A stretch of 64,000 bases of DNA, taken from Sipunculus nudus (Eukaryota; Annelida; Sipuncula; Golfingiida; Sipunculidae). The notes under the pieces are model-generated. The model was not told where the DNA came from, searched no databases, and saw only the letters and a program-made list of their open reading frames with translations. Positions 11,031 through 23,040 of this stretch are shown here, piece after piece; the stretch's first letter is position 1, and the number at the start of each line of letters is the position of its first letter. The DNA is taken from the NCBI GenBank assembly GCA_026874595.1, contig CM049310.1:43713558-43777557 (forward strand), written 5' to 3'. Made by a program: the position numbers and the translations under genes.

Positions 11031-13189
11031 TAAACAAATTCTAGTGCTTCTGCCAATTATCACCTTTATTCATCATCCTCTTGTTAATTAATGATTATAA
11101 ATATTATTATAGCTTTTAATAATTTTGATGGTGATTTATTACTATGGGCGAACATTTATGAAATGCTTGAGGGTCAACAGAAACAAAAATTAGGCCACAT
11201 TGACCAAGATTTTGCTGAACTTAAGGCTGAATGGTGTTGAGGGAGGATTTGTGAAATTTAAATGTTATATGAATTTACATTATACTGTATGTATCCTATT
11301 AAACCAGGTATTCTTACACAGCATAAGCACCGCCAGACACTGTGCCAGTACTGGCTTGCTGCCAGATGCTGGAAAGTTGAATTAGGTCAGTTACTACCCT
11401 GGACATGTCAACAAGATGACCCTGCATGACCTTTTGATATAGATCTGAATGTCTGGGACAAAAAAGATCAATCTGAACCAGTAAGACAGCAATCAGCTCA
11501 ATTGTATGCAATTCCTTGGTAATTTGAACAAATGACCCCTGATGACACAAAATAGACACTCTCTGAGTCTTGGGACTATCTTGATATCAGCCCGAGTACC
11601 ACTGAAACAAAGTTTCAGATCATAAGCATAGGCCTCGTAAGCAGATCTGGCTCAGTTACATGTGTCCTACATCAAGCCCTGAGAACCAGGGAGTGTACAC
11701 AAGATATCAGACTGGTTGTGATACAGTTTTTGTTCAACATTTGGCTGTGGTTTACAGATATACCATTTTCAATGCAGAGAGTTCTTACTAACAGCTGAAG
11801 ATGGGGAGACACTGTACGTCCACAGTGATGCAAGATTATGAAACAAATCCTGATTTTGTCCCTGTTTTGATACAAGTTATCCCTAATCTGAATATTTTTC
11901 TTTCCAGATATGGCTGAGGTTTACAGATAGCAGTTTCCAATGGTCAGTCATACAGAGTAATTGTATGATAATGATGATGATATATCAATGTTATTCCAAA
12001 TTTTGATTTTCATGCTTTGATATAGCTCTATGATGTGACCATTATTCTGATGGGTAAAATTCTGGATAAAGAGTAATTGTATGTTGATGATGACATATCA
12101 TCAGTGTACAGATTATGTTTGTCCATAAATCCGATATAAGATCTACCTAATGACCTATCTCATCTCAGTAGAACACAAACCCTTTGTCTCCACTGAGCGG
12201 ACACTATATGATATATATTCTCTCTCTGATCTGACAACTTTCCTTCCTGATTGAGCCTACAGTCTACAGTCAACATTTTTCTCTGTTGAGGATAAAGTTA
12301 ATTATATTTTTATGATGATGTATGAATACAAAGCAGATTTCAGATGTTCCAGTAAAGAATTAGGAAAACTTGATCCTTAGCCAGATTTAGTATTTGTCTC
12401 TTCCTTAGAGATCATTTGTGGGGGGGGGGGGGGAGCATTCAAATTATTTGCTGCTCTGTCACTGATACTGATATCAGCCAACAAGTACATGTATTTTAAT
12501 GTTAAAAGGTCTTCTTTATATAAAGAAATTAAGGAAAATCTTTTTACCTGTTACTACTATAGTGGGCCCTGGTTTTAGTGACTCTGGATTAAGCAACCAC
12601 CTGCTATTAATAACCAGTTTTTCCCTTGCACTAAATGTTTTACATTAAAAATAAATAAGCCTGGTGATATCATTATAGCTGTCTTCAAATATGCTTGATT
12701 ATGGAAGCATGTGTACAAATTTACTGATAAATTGTGGGGATTTTTTTTCAGTATCTCTAATGAAATTAAGCCATTTAAGTATAGAATCCTTTAACAGGAG
12801 GTTCTTCATTTGATTAATAAATATTTGTCTGTATGAAAAGACTGATGAATAAACAAGAAAACATAATTAACTGTGCCCAGTTGACTGAAAAATCGGCAAA
12901 ACTAAAATCAAGCATACTGTCTAAAAATGTTAAGTATTACCTATCATATAGCAGCATATAAGAATATATAGTATGCACCTTGAGTTACATAGGTCAGTAT
13001 ATCTATGTCCACCTGAGCATTATCTGCTATTCAGACTGGCTTGACAATGCCACCATACCAAGATACTCCACAATAATAAAGTAGGTGAATCAGTGAGATA
13101 AACATTACAGGTATTGATTGTAGCCTACATTATTGGACTTGGACCAGATCCCAGTCCAAGCAATACACAAATTAAGATCTATACTGCAG

Positions 13190-13780
13190 GGCAAGACAAT
13201 GCTGGACTCAGGAAACACATCAGCACCTGTGTCTGAAAACAGAATTAAACTGAATACCAGTGCTGGACATTACCAGATTGAAACAATGTCCGACATTTGC
13301 CAGATATCACCAGATATATGCCATATTTAAACAATGGCTGGCAGAGCTAGACATGGCTGGATCCATGTCGTATTTAAATGTCCTACAGAGCCAGATATCC
13401 TTGGTTCAGTATTATAAAACATTTGACAGAGCCACACAACACTAAATCCATATAAGATTTGAAACATCTGACAGAGCTGGCCATCATTGGACCCATGTCA
13501 GATTGAAATGTCTGACAGAGCCAAATATCACTAGATCCATGCCAGATTTAAATGTCTGACGGAGCCAGACATAACTGGGTCCATGTCAGATTTAAATGTC
13601 TGACAGAGGTGGTCATCACTAGATCCATGTTGAATTTTAATGTCTGACAGAGATAAATATCACTGAATCCATGTCAGAATAAAATATGTGTTAAAATTGG
13701 GCATCACCTGACCCATATCAAATTTAAATGTCTAACCAATAGAGCCAGACATCATTGGATCCATGTTAGTACCATGACAG
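13190..13780. repeat. 44-bp minisatellite
   Basis: About 12 head-to-tail units of 44 bp with core ATGTCTGACAGAGCCA, then GATCCATGTCAGATTTAA. The central units (about 13480-13620) are the most regular and the edges decay. It lies in intron 7. Confidence 0.8.
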
Positions 13781-14351
13781 AAAAAAAAACCATGACTGGA
13801 TTCATGAGCAAACTAACTTGTGCTTCAACTGAACTAGCTTTGTGAATGAAGTCTCTAGCAATTAGCCATGAAATTTATAGTAACAATTAGTAATAATTAC
13901 ATTAAGGTACCATATTTTTATACTGATGAAATACCAGAACTATAAAAGAGTTCACTATTTTTTTATCTTGTTGTTAGTCAGCAGGGGACTGAGCACTGGG
14001 ACCAGAATAAGCAGTGGACATAAAGAATTTAAATTGAAATGCTAAAGATGGGATTTGAGTGAAGAAAAAGTGTAATAAATTTCATAAATAAAGCATAGAA
14101 TCATCCATAACATATCTGTGCATGCCCTAAAGAAAATGTTACAAACTTTACAGTCCACATACAAATGGACATGATGTCTGTTTCTATGTGTTGTTATATA
14201 CATCTTGGACGAGCTACAGATACACTTTCCTTATATACTGAAGCAAGACCGATCCCTGAGAGAATACCCCATTACCTAGAACTGCCACTCTACTGATAAG
14301 AACCATATCTAATAGTACATGTCTCCATATCTCATCTGGAGAGAGGCTTAC

Positions 14352-14394
14352 TAAATTCTCCATCGTCCATAAAACAGCGTTTCATATTCTCATT
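14352..14394 (-). CDS. Exon 7 of the minus-strand gene, unknown family
   Basis: A 43-nt exon with a pyrimidine-rich acceptor (CTTCTTTTCGCTCGGCAAG) and donor GTAAGC. It encodes NENMKRCFMDDGEF in phase 0, directly continuing exon 6 (which ends VDKKGD in phase 0), and leaves in phase 1, matching exon 8. The residue mix is protein-like in otherwise non-coding sequence. Being short, it needs transcript support. Plus-strand frames across this stretch (14396-14830) are not supported as a gene. Confidence 0.5.
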
Positions 14395-17348
14395 CTTGCC
14401 GAGCGAAAAGAAGCCTCCACTCAGAACCAATTCTTGTTCTTGCACACTACACTGCCAGCTTCTTGTCGGGTTTAATGGAGTCTGCTACTGTCTCGTCCCC
14501 TTTATCTGTCAAAAGCCTCTTCGCTGTTGTATTGAATTACCTGCCTATCACTGCAGTGCGGTACCTAAATTCCTACCTGATCATATGGAAATGTCACTCT
14601 TCCTACGGCTGCGTGCCTGATTGGCAGACTGTAAGGGTTCATCAGCTTTACAACACAAGTTCTGCTTCTGCTTTTCAGACCGTGCTGAATCAAAGGAACT
14701 CAATCTGGTCAAGTGGTTAATATTTACCTCAGCTGATGGAAAATGGTTCTGTTTTCACATGTATCTGTCTTCTGTGTGTCTTTTTTTAAAGATACATCCA
14801 TTTGTCTTTTTTTTATTCAAAGAGTACTGAAGAATAGATGTATTGAATATAGATGAAGAATTCAAAGGATAGACTACTATCGTTGGGACAATAAAACCAG
14901 TTTAATATATTATTATAAAGATATAAATTTTATCATATCATAATAAAAGTATCTGGAATGGGAACTACAGCACTCTTCATCATATTACATTTGTCAGAAG
15001 ATTAAAGGGCTTTATTTTCAATGAAAATACCTTACACTTTATTTAAGAAACAGAATGATTAAAAAATATGAGAAATCAGTCTACTTTTTACAGCATATCA
15101 GCCCTACTAAGTATGGCAGTCAAGATCATGGGTCACATGCAAAACAGATTCAATTGACAGCTGCTCATTGGATAATGTCATGTACACACTCTAAAATATA
15201 TAATCGGCTTAAATAACAAAGATGGTTACTCTTGCAGGCAGACAACTGATCTGCCAGATCATTGTGAAGATACAAAAAAGTTATGAAACATGAACTGGAG
15301 ATTTGTTGTCAAATTCCTAATTACCAAATAAGGTTGTCACTTTCACATGCAGTTTTCTGGGAAAATATTGAAAATATCAACTTATATAAATATAAAATTA
15401 TCTCCAAATAAAACAGGTGTACAGCAGGTGGTGAAACAAACAACACTAGTATAGCAAACATCATGTACATTATTTTTTCGTTATTAGTCACAACTGTGTA
15501 CATGTGTGTCATCACACACTCACTATCTATGATAAAGTGATAAGGAGACAGATGTAATCAAGGTCGCTGACCCTCTTCCTGATGTGGGCTAAACGCCAAG
15601 GGGGCAGAATATACCAAACATACTCAAATCAATACTATTAATATGATCACATCTGTAAACCATTGATTATAAGCATATCTTGTTTGAATATCAATTATAA
15701 ACATTTATATATACCAACTAGGCCAAGGAGCATATCAATTAAATTAATGTACATTTAATTAAATACTGGAATCCATGTACCTGTGTATGAATGATAAGGT
15801 TTAGTTGCAGTTTCTTTCGGCTTTTTATTATATCTAGATCTTTAAAATTGATTTTAAACCAATGTAAGTCTCTCTATTATTTCATTTTATGAGGAAAGGA
15901 TGATATAAAATAGCTATGTTTATCCAGCTTTTCAACCACCATCAGATAAATATCTTTACCATTTCATTCAAATGATGTAAAATGTTTTATATTTTTTTTG
16001 GTAACAATTCCCATTAATTTCAAATTCCTGTTAAATCAAGATCTTTGAATGACACACTTGTAATTAACATGGATTTTTGGCTAATTAAGAATACCTAGAT
16101 GTCTCAGATTGAATCAAACCCTGATCCAATCCAAATAACAAAACTAATCTTCATTGATGCAAGCTCGGTCTCCCGTTAATGAAATTGTAGAAAACCACAG
16201 AAACACTCAAGTTTCTCTTAATATAAAGACAGCATCAGCATCATGTCAAGTGCTTTATTAATACTGCACACACGGTTATCTTTGTCCTAACTATAGCAAC
16301 AGCAATGGGCCTTGTGTTGTGCAAGGAATTTTTTCCTTATACAACCTTAACTCTGACTTCTTTAAATATAAAATTTCATCCTTAAAAAAATTGCCTGGCA
16401 CCTAGAGCATTTAGATAAGAGACACCACAATGTCTAGATGGGGGACACCACAAATTGTCAATATGAGAGACACCATAATCTCTAGATCTAAGATGTAAGA
16501 CACCTCAGTTTCTAGATGAGAGGCACCTCAGTGTCTAGATAAGAGACACCTCAGTGTCCAGATGAGAGACACCTTAATGTCTAGATGAGTCGCACCTCAA
16601 TGTCTAGAAGAGTTGCACTTTTAAAGGCTATATTAGAGGCACCTTTATGTCTATACAAGAGGTACCTTAATGTCTAGATCAGAGGCACCCTAGTGTCTGG
16701 ATGAGATGCACCTTAATGTCCAGATTAGTGGCACCTTAACATCTTTATGAGTAGGACCTTAATGTCCAAATGAGAGGTACCTTAATGTCTATATCAGTTG
16801 AAACTTAAGGTCTAGATACATCTTAATATCCAGACAAGCAGCACCTGAAAAGTCTTGATGAGAGGCACCTTAAGAGTCTATATTAGAGGCACCTTAATTT
16901 CTATATGAGAGGCACCTTAATGTATATATGAGAGGCACCTTAATGTATATATGAGTTGCAACTTAAGGTCTAGAAGACACCTTAATGTCAGATAAGCAGC
17001 ACATTAAAGGTCTTGAGGAGTAGTAGCTTAATGTCTTAATGAAAGGCACCTTAGAGGCACTTTAACATCTTGATGAGTCAAATGAAGATAATGGGTGCAC
17101 CTACCTATTTATATTAAGGGCTTAAACTCCAGTAGTAACGAAAAGGGTGGGCTTGAAGACTATAGCCACAGGTTAAATGGGTTAGAATAAAGTTTTTGGC
17201 TGGTAACTTTCATATAAGGATTAACTGGACTAAAGTAATGATGTAACAGTATGGGTTCAGTTAGCCAGCAGGAATGTGCCAGCCTGCAAGTTTCAGATGT
17301 CCAAACAAACGTGAACAAGAGCAATATGAGAGCTTCCAGATCCTTTAC
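14395..17348 (-). other. Intron 6
   Basis: About 3 kb. It contains the 23-bp minisatellite at 16395-17080, only 270 bp downstream of exon 6. The rest (14400-16390) is AT-rich with no element ends or coding stretch I can support. Confidence 0.45.
16395..17080. repeat. 23-bp minisatellite
   Basis: About 28 tandem, imperfect units of about 23 bp with core GAGAGGCACCTTAATGTCTA. The upstream half has units with GACACCTCAGTGTC, itself a near palindrome. Drift is strong toward the 17-kb end. The unit resembles the internal GACACCTCTCT units of the MITE at 21651-21990, so the array may have grown from a MITE interior. Confidence 0.8.
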
Positions 17349-17515
17349 GTCTCCTTTTTTATCAACATTTAACAAACCCTGCAGTTTGAGGACTGGCTTA
17401 CCCTTTCCAGCAGCCACTTTTTGTTCAGCCAGCCAGCTTTCAAAATCTATCTTGTCTTTGGACCTTCGTCCGCGGTAGGGCTTAGCTTTTTTCACCATGG
17501 TCCAGGCATGGAATT
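17349..17515 (-). CDS. Exon 6 of the minus-strand gene, unknown family
   Basis: The acceptor ATAATCAG enters in phase 1 (G plus AA gives Glu, from exon 5) and the donor GTAAAG leaves in phase 0. The exon encodes EFHAWTMVKKAKPYRG, RRSKDKIDFESWLAEQKV and AAGKGKPVLKLQGLLNVDKKGD. The stretch KKAKPYRGRRSKDK is a basic cluster that could serve as a nuclear localisation signal. IDFESWLAEQKV looks like an amphipathic helix. An internal ATG (17498) in good context could start a shorter protein. The frame stays open past the donor to 17160, but that part turns hydrophobic and low in charge, which supports splicing at 17349. No family is recognised. Confidence 0.75.
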
Positions 17516-18398
17516 CTGATTATCCCAGATTATCCTAGAATCAGTAATGTGATCAAGGATTCATTCGTAACTGCACGCAGCAAGGTGGATCAGCTTTGAC
17601 ACTATATACTCCCTCTGGCCAGTTAACCAAGTGACCATGACTTGTGTCTTGGCCACAAATAAATAACAATCAAGCTGAGGTTAAAGTCTTTATGGAGATC
17701 AATGAAATGTAAATACAGATCAATAAATTTATGATACAAACCTATTCACTATGTTTGATATAAATTTAAAATAACAGGCAACTACATGCAGTGGCTTCTA
17801 TCCCTCACCCAATTCATTTATATGAGCACTAAAAAACATAGCTGGATGATGACTTGCGGAGTGTTGGATTTAACACAGTTTTCAGAACTTACAAAGTGTT
17901 TACCATTACCAGCAGTATATATCAAAGTATCCTAACTTTCTGATAAACCTCAAACATAAGAAATCATAAATCTACATTCATTGCAGAGCTTTGATCTCTT
18001 GACACAGTAATCTAATTAACATTCATAAAGTTTAATCCCTTATAATGCCTTTACTGAATTTCTGATATAACTGTGGGACTTCCAGTAACATTTCAGTTGA
18101 GCAATGGATCTGGATAAAATGTTATGACTTTTCATTTCACCTTATGTCACACAAGGGGCCATTTTCACTGACACCATAAATGACTTCATAAAGATTATGA
18201 CATCATCAAGATAATGACATCACAATACATAAAGTGGCATCACAATGATTTCTCCAGTTTCCCAGCCACAGACAGAGCTTTAGTATCTAGTATTATTATA
18301 CTAAAAACACTTAGAAAAAATAAATATTCCAAAAGGCAAACATTTTTATCAAGAAGAAAAGTATCAGTATTTTTTTTTATAACAATACTGGTTTTTAC
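17516..18398 (-). other. Intron 5
   Basis: About 0.9 kb of AT-rich sequence with clear splice signals at both ends and no repeat or coding stretch that I can identify. Confidence 0.6.
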
Positions 18399-18598
18399 CT
18401 TCTTCCTCACCAGCCATATCTTTAAAGACTGGCTTTGGAGCATCGAGCTTCTCTCGGAGTTCTGGCGGCAGACTCTCAGAATCCAGTGGGTTCATGACAC
18501 CATGGATTTCTCCAGTCTCTCCTGGCTGGTTATTCTGAGGTGGGTTATTTTCATCATGGAAGAGCTGGTTTTTCACCTCAATAGATTTACTTTTGACC
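18399..18598 (-). CDS. Exon 5 of the minus-strand gene, largest exon
   Basis: The acceptor GTGTTTCAG enters in phase 2. It opens with VKSKSIEVKNQ, the third copy of the 11-residue repeat in exons 3 and 4. Then follow LFHDENNPPQNNQPGETGE, an acidic, asparagine/proline-rich linker, and NPLDSESLPPELREKLDAP, KPVFKDMAGEEE. There are two in-frame donors: GTAAAA after GAAGAAG (18399) and GTGAGG after ATGGCTG (18411). Both leave in phase 1, so alternative use would add or drop four residues. Codon and residue content are clearly coding. The long plus-strand frame over this interval (18214-18687) is its shadow. Function is unknown. Confidence 0.85.
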
Positions 18599-19369
18599 CT
18601 GAAACACACCAAGGAACCATTTCAAAAGTGGGAACTTATATCAGTGTCATGGTATACCAAAACACCTCCACAAAACAGCAACTATAACTGCCATAGTGCA
18701 AACAGAGTCAGAAACCAAACTAAAATTAAAAATAGTAAAGAAACAGAATAAATTATACAAGCCACATTAAGTTGAAATGTTATTTAACATTTATAGGTGT
18801 ATTTTCTTAACATAGGTATTATTTCTTTTATGTTTATGCCTAATTAGTTTCAATACCTGCTGATATAGTATTATTTAAATAATATATGTCAGATTTTATG
18901 ACAACCATGCTGTCAACAGAGCTAAATAAAGGAATAGGAACATGAAAATTGACTTTTCTTAGAACGATTTCGCATTTTATGCACTAATTCATAAATAATA
19001 CATAATTTAATGTACAAAATGAATAAATGCGTACAAGTCAGTCAAATTCTTGGTGTTTGTAACATAAATCTAATTATGTCTAAAACTAAAAGGGTTAAGT
19101 TCACAGAGAGTTAGTTACAAGTTTTGAGATGGTTTGAAAAAATCAGTAGATTAATGCCAGTACAAGTCTAGGATTACTAACAACAATGTTACTGTACTCC
19201 CTCATTCTAATGGTACTTGCTAATCCGTCAGTTTATATCATGATTCATGACATATTATAATAATTAATGAAGAAAAGTCTCTTAATCTAGGTCTATACTA
19301 ACATCGGCTGTGATAAGAGGAGGATGAAACATCAAATTATTGTTTAAATAGATGAACAAAGTCACCTAC

Positions 19370-19402
19370 TGTTTTGATACCTCAATAGTTTTAGTTTTGA
19401 CT
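19370..19402 (-). CDS. Exon 4, 33-nt cassette (11-residue repeat, copy 2)
   Basis: The acceptor is pyrimidine-rich and ends in ATTTTCAG; the donor is GTAGGT. The exon is phase 2 in and phase 2 out, so skipping or inclusion keeps the frame. It encodes VKTKTIEVSK plus a split Lys/Gln codon at each end. It pairs with exon 3 (one residue different, Ile for Val) and with the first 11 residues of exon 5. An 11-residue period with V, I/V and V spaced along it is compatible with an amphipathic helix of the hendecad type, but this is inference. Confidence 0.8.
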
Positions 19403-20040
19403 CTGAAAATGAATAACAAGAAGTTTTAGCAATTATCACAGGTTTATTTTGTAAAATTATCTCATCCACTCTGTATTAATTTATAAAAGCATATGATCAA
19501 CTGGATATACAATATTTTTTAAGAGCAGGGGAAGTATACAACACAATATGTACATTTGACAAAAGGGTTTTGAAGCAAACCAACCAAACTGTTATCTTTT
19601 ATAAAAATAACTTTTTTTCTACCAATTAAGCTATGAACAATGTAAACTTAAAAACTTAAAAACTTTGAAACTATTTATTAAAATGTTGCAATATTAATGA
19701 TTTCAAAAATGAGAAGGTGAAATTTTACCAGATTTATACATTACTGTGAATAATGACAACAATGTGTTACAGTGTGATGTCTTGCTTTAAGATATTTCTC
19801 TCTGGTCATGGTATATTCTGCAAGATACTGTCAAGTTAATATAGGAAATTTTGACCCTCGTGACACAACTTGAGTTTGATCTTTACATTGACCGTGGTAC
19901 TAATTAAAATTACATGGTTATAGTTATTTTATATCATTGGTAGCTAAATGACTTATTTTGACTTTAACTGAAACTTAACACATACTAACACAGGCTTTGA
20001 TAAGAGGAGGATTTTTAAATAGATGAACAAAGTCACCTAC

Positions 20041-20073
20041 TGTTTTGATACCTCAACAGTTTTAGTTTTGACT
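20041..20073 (-). CDS. Exon 3, 33-nt cassette (11-residue repeat, copy 1)
   Basis: The splice signals match those of exon 4 (acceptor TTCATTTTCAG, donor GTAGGT). It is 33 nt long with phase 2 at both ends and encodes VKTKTVEVSK. Exon 2 ends in AA, which completes to Lys with the first base of this exon, of exon 4 or of exon 5, so transcripts with 0, 1 or 2 cassettes would all stay in frame. Both cassettes have intact splice sites and no stop, which argues that both are used. Mutually exclusive use is also possible. Confidence 0.8.
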
Positions 20074-20875
20074 CTGAAAATGAATAAAAAGAAATTTAGC
20101 AATTTTCACAGGTTTATTTTGTAAAATTATCTAATCAACTCTGTCTTGATTTATAAAAGCATATGATCACCTGGATATAGCATATTTTTTAAAAGCAGGG
20201 GTTGTATAAAATACAATATGTACATTTGACAAAAGGGTTTTGATGCAAACCAACCAAACTGTTATTTTTTATTAAAAAAAAATTTTTGTTTTCTACCAAA
20301 TTAGCTATGAACAATGTAAACATATAACTTTGAAACTATTTATTAAAATGTTGCAATATTAATGATTTCAAAAATGAGAAGGTGAAATTTTACCAGATTT
20401 ATACATTACTGTGAATAATGACAACAATGTGTTACAGCGTTATGTCTTGCTTTTAGATATTTCTCTCTGGTCATGGTATTTTGGGCAAGATCGGTCATGT
20501 CAATATAGGAAATTTTGACCCCCGTGACACAACTTGACTTTGATCTTTACCTTAACCATGGTACTAATTAAGATTACACGGTTACAGTTATTTTATATCA
20601 TTGGTAGTTTAATAACTTATTTTAACTTTAACTGAAACTTAACTGAGATTAAAACATAAATTTATACTACATTACATAAAATTTAGATGTATTACACAGA
20701 GAACAGTACCACCAGATTTATATCTTTCACAAGAGTACCGTATTTGGTTAAACATTTACCATCACAAACTATACAGCCAATTATACAGGAGAGACAGATG
20801 GCAGATAATTAAAGGGGTATCAATAGGACAATTAGTCAGCTAAACAAATGTAATGCTGTAATAATATGTTAATTA

Positions 20876-21307
20876 CTGTGGTTGGCTCCATATTCGTAAA
20901 GCTGAAATTTCACAAATTCTCAGTTTTTAATGTTTCCCGAGGGTTTCATTTTCGCGATCTCACCAGAACCTATATCAAATCTATGGTAAAGCCATACCTT
21001 TGTGTATTACAAAATGAGAATTTGTCATGAGCTAGTGATATTCTTCTCGTATAACGATAGGCCCATATACACACAGCACAGGTAGTTTAGTTCAAATTTA
21101 GGGAATGATTTCCCTTTACCTGCATAGATTTAACTTATTATAAAATTTCTCACAGTTCTAACCTATTCCCATACAAGTACTGGCTACATTAAATAAGAAG
21201 GACATACTCAATGGGCAAATTATTCCCGAGGGTTTCATTTTTGCGATTATTTCCCATTCACGAAATGTGCGAAATTAAAACCTTTGCGAACAATAAGGCA
21301 ACCGCAG
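20876..21307. mobile_element. MITE with CTGTGGTT ends, copy 1
   Basis: A 432-bp element flanked by TA on both sides, with imperfect terminal inverted repeats CTGTGGTTGGCT and GGCAACCGCAG. The interior carries CGAGGGTTTCATTTTCGCGA twice, once near each end, plus GATCTCACCAGAACC. It pairs with the copy at 34697-35109 over its whole length. It has no coding capacity. The TA duplication suggests a Tc1/mariner-type mobiliser. Confidence 0.75.
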
Positions 21308-21650
21308 TATTGACTAAGGCTATTAATTGTAAATTGAAGCACTTAAATGGTGACAAATTATGTAATTATATCAGTGACAGTACAACCAAAACAGTGAAAG
21401 CGGACTCAAATGGATCTTACCATGTGCAATTGAAAGGTGTTAAGAAAGTTAAAAAAGTATTAATGAAATAAAACATCTTGTTTAACAAAACAACTGAACA
21501 GATAATCAGCAAAAGTAGGCCTGTATATATGCAAATACTCTGTGGCTGAGGCAGATGTGGCTGGCAAAGAAAGCTGGTTACATAAGCAATTGTAGGTGAT
21601 ATAAAAAAGAAACTGTTTGTATAAACAAGACATATCAGTGAAAATATATA

Positions 21651-21990
21651 CAGAGAACATCTCTATTAAAGACACCTTACATTATGAGCACCTCTCTTAA
21701 AACAGACACCTTTCTATCTTGGCACTTCTCTATGACAGGCACCTTTTTATTAAAGGCACTTCTCCATCATATACCCCTATTATAAGTACCTTTCTAATAC
21801 AGGTACTTCTCTATTAAAGGTACCTTTTTTCAGGCATCTCTCGATTACAGACACCTCTCTTTTACAGACATCTCTCTGTTACAGGTACCTTGCCATTACA
21901 AACATCCCTTAAAAACAGACACCTATTAATTACAAATATTTGAAGCTGTTCTAAAACCAAATCAGTGTCTATTATAGGGAGGTTCCACTG
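21651..21990. mobile_element. MITE with CAGTGGAACCTC-type ends and internal short repeats
   Basis: A 340-bp element flanked by TA. The left end CAGAGAACATCTCTATTA matches the inverted right end TATTATAGGGAGGTTCCACTG with few mismatches. The interior is a run of about 20-bp units such as CTCTATTACAGACACC with drifting sequence. It is related in its TIRs to the element at 6553-6749. Confidence 0.7.
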
Positions 21991-22845
21991 TATATATAAC
22001 TGTGGTATTTCAGCAAAAATCATAAAACGTGTAGTAAACAGAAAACTTGAATGAGAAAAAGAAAAGCTTTATACTAAATTTAACCTCCGGAAACCATGGT
22101 CTTTGAGGCAAACTTATTATATTCATAATCAATGCCTACATTCGACCATGGTTTGAATTAAGCAATTAAAATGCATGTTTCCATTACTAAATTTAAAATG
22201 CTTCCATTACTACAATAAACAGTAATAATAATAACAGTCACATTATTGTTTATTTACATTTAAAGCACCTTAGTATTTTATTTTTTTATATATTTTTATA
22301 TATGAAACATAAAATATGCATAATCTATATACAGCATCTGGTTCTATGATTGTTCTTATGTAATCCACATATTCCATAATTTTTTATTCCAAGAAGCAAA
22401 AAGCTTGGAAGCATAAATTACTATGCAAATTTTATCAGCAGCTGCTGCGTATGGCATCTGATGAGCTAAATCAACATCCTGTTAATGAATACATTCAATT
22501 TTTATGTTCACTGAACCCATAAGTATATCACTATTCCTAAGTTAACTAAGATATATAAAGTTTAACAGAATCTAAACTGTGCTGAAGGTGTTCCCAAAAT
22601 GATCAGTATGTCATGCCATGCCTATTATGATTGATTTTACCAGTTTAATGTTGATAATGTTTAATAACATGTAAAACTACCTATCCTAACAAAGTTGGTC
22701 GGAGGTTAAAGTTTGATGAATGCCAATAAAAAAAATTCTAAAAATGTTGATTTCAATGAGATTTTGAAGAGAGTTAGTGCCTGATGCAATGGAAAGTTCA
22801 TTAAGCAATGAAGCTTTTTCAGATCTGTATGAAAGCCCCTATATC

Positions 22846-23040
22846 CAGTGGCAGATTCAGAGGGGGGAGGGGGTCAAAGGGGGGGGGGGGGGGCCCTCCG
22901 TTTGGTGCCAAACAAAATTTTTCAAACCAAATATTGTGACCCTGGCCCCCTCCTTTCCGGACTAGAGGACCACCCTTTAGTTTTTCTTTCAGTCTTCCTG
23001 GGCGTGACCCTCCCTTTCCAAAATCCTGGATACGCCCCTG
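22846..23040. mobile_element. MITE with GTGGCGGATCCAG-type ends, copy 1
   Basis: A 195-bp element starting CAGTGGCAGATTCAG and ending CTGGATACGCCCCTG, inverted repeats of each other with three mismatches. It contains a poly-G run near 22879-22893. No matching target-site duplication is seen. The overlapping frames on both strands here are products of the G/C-rich interior and are not genes. A second copy is at 33878-34066 and a partial left end at about 31914. Confidence 0.65.

Larger units (their letters stand above)
8507..14351 (-). other. Intron 7
   Basis: About 5.8 kb, mostly repeats: a degenerate minisatellite at 8507-9060, a duplicated interspersed repeat at 9170-11030, faint internal repetition at 11700-12320, a poly-G tract at 12419, a possible mariner-MITE remnant near 12555-12640 and a 44-bp minisatellite at 13190-13780. 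The segments 11040-11400 and 12640-13130 hold nothing I can name. Confidence 0.4.
18599..20640 (-). repeat. Introns 3-4 region with a 671-bp tandem duplication carrying exons 3 and 4
   Basis: Sequence from about 19296 to 19980 is repeated from about 19983 to 20640 with high identity. Both start near TACTAACA and contain GATGAACAAAGTCACCTACT, AATGAGAAGGTGAAATTTT and TTTCTCTCTGGTCATGGTAT. The equivalent exon starts are 671 bp apart. Identity extends through intron sequence, so the duplication is fairly recent. The segment 18599-19290 is unique AT-rich intron. Confidence 0.85.

Noticed and set aside
11314-11875. Two minus-strand frames (81 and 67 residues)
   Set aside because: They fall in a region with faint internal repetition, have no splice support and resemble no family.
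13190-13780. CRISPR-like direct repeats
   Set aside because: Units are contiguous with no unique spacers and drift gradually. This is a eukaryotic minisatellite, as are the other arrays in the window.
14396-14830. Three overlapping plus-strand frames
   Set aside because: The different frames overlap one another with equal weight and none shows splice or domain support. The minus strand holds the phase-consistent exon 7 next to them.
17160-17348. Continuation of the exon 6 frame to a 112-residue product
   Set aside because: After the GTAAAG donor the sequence loses the charged, protein-like character and turns into hydrophobic/cysteine-rich read-through. Splicing is the better explanation, although an intron-retaining form cannot be excluded.
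18214-18687. 157-residue plus-strand frame
   Set aside because: It lies antisense to exon 5, which has matched splice sites and phases. The plus frame has no splice or start support and is a shadow.
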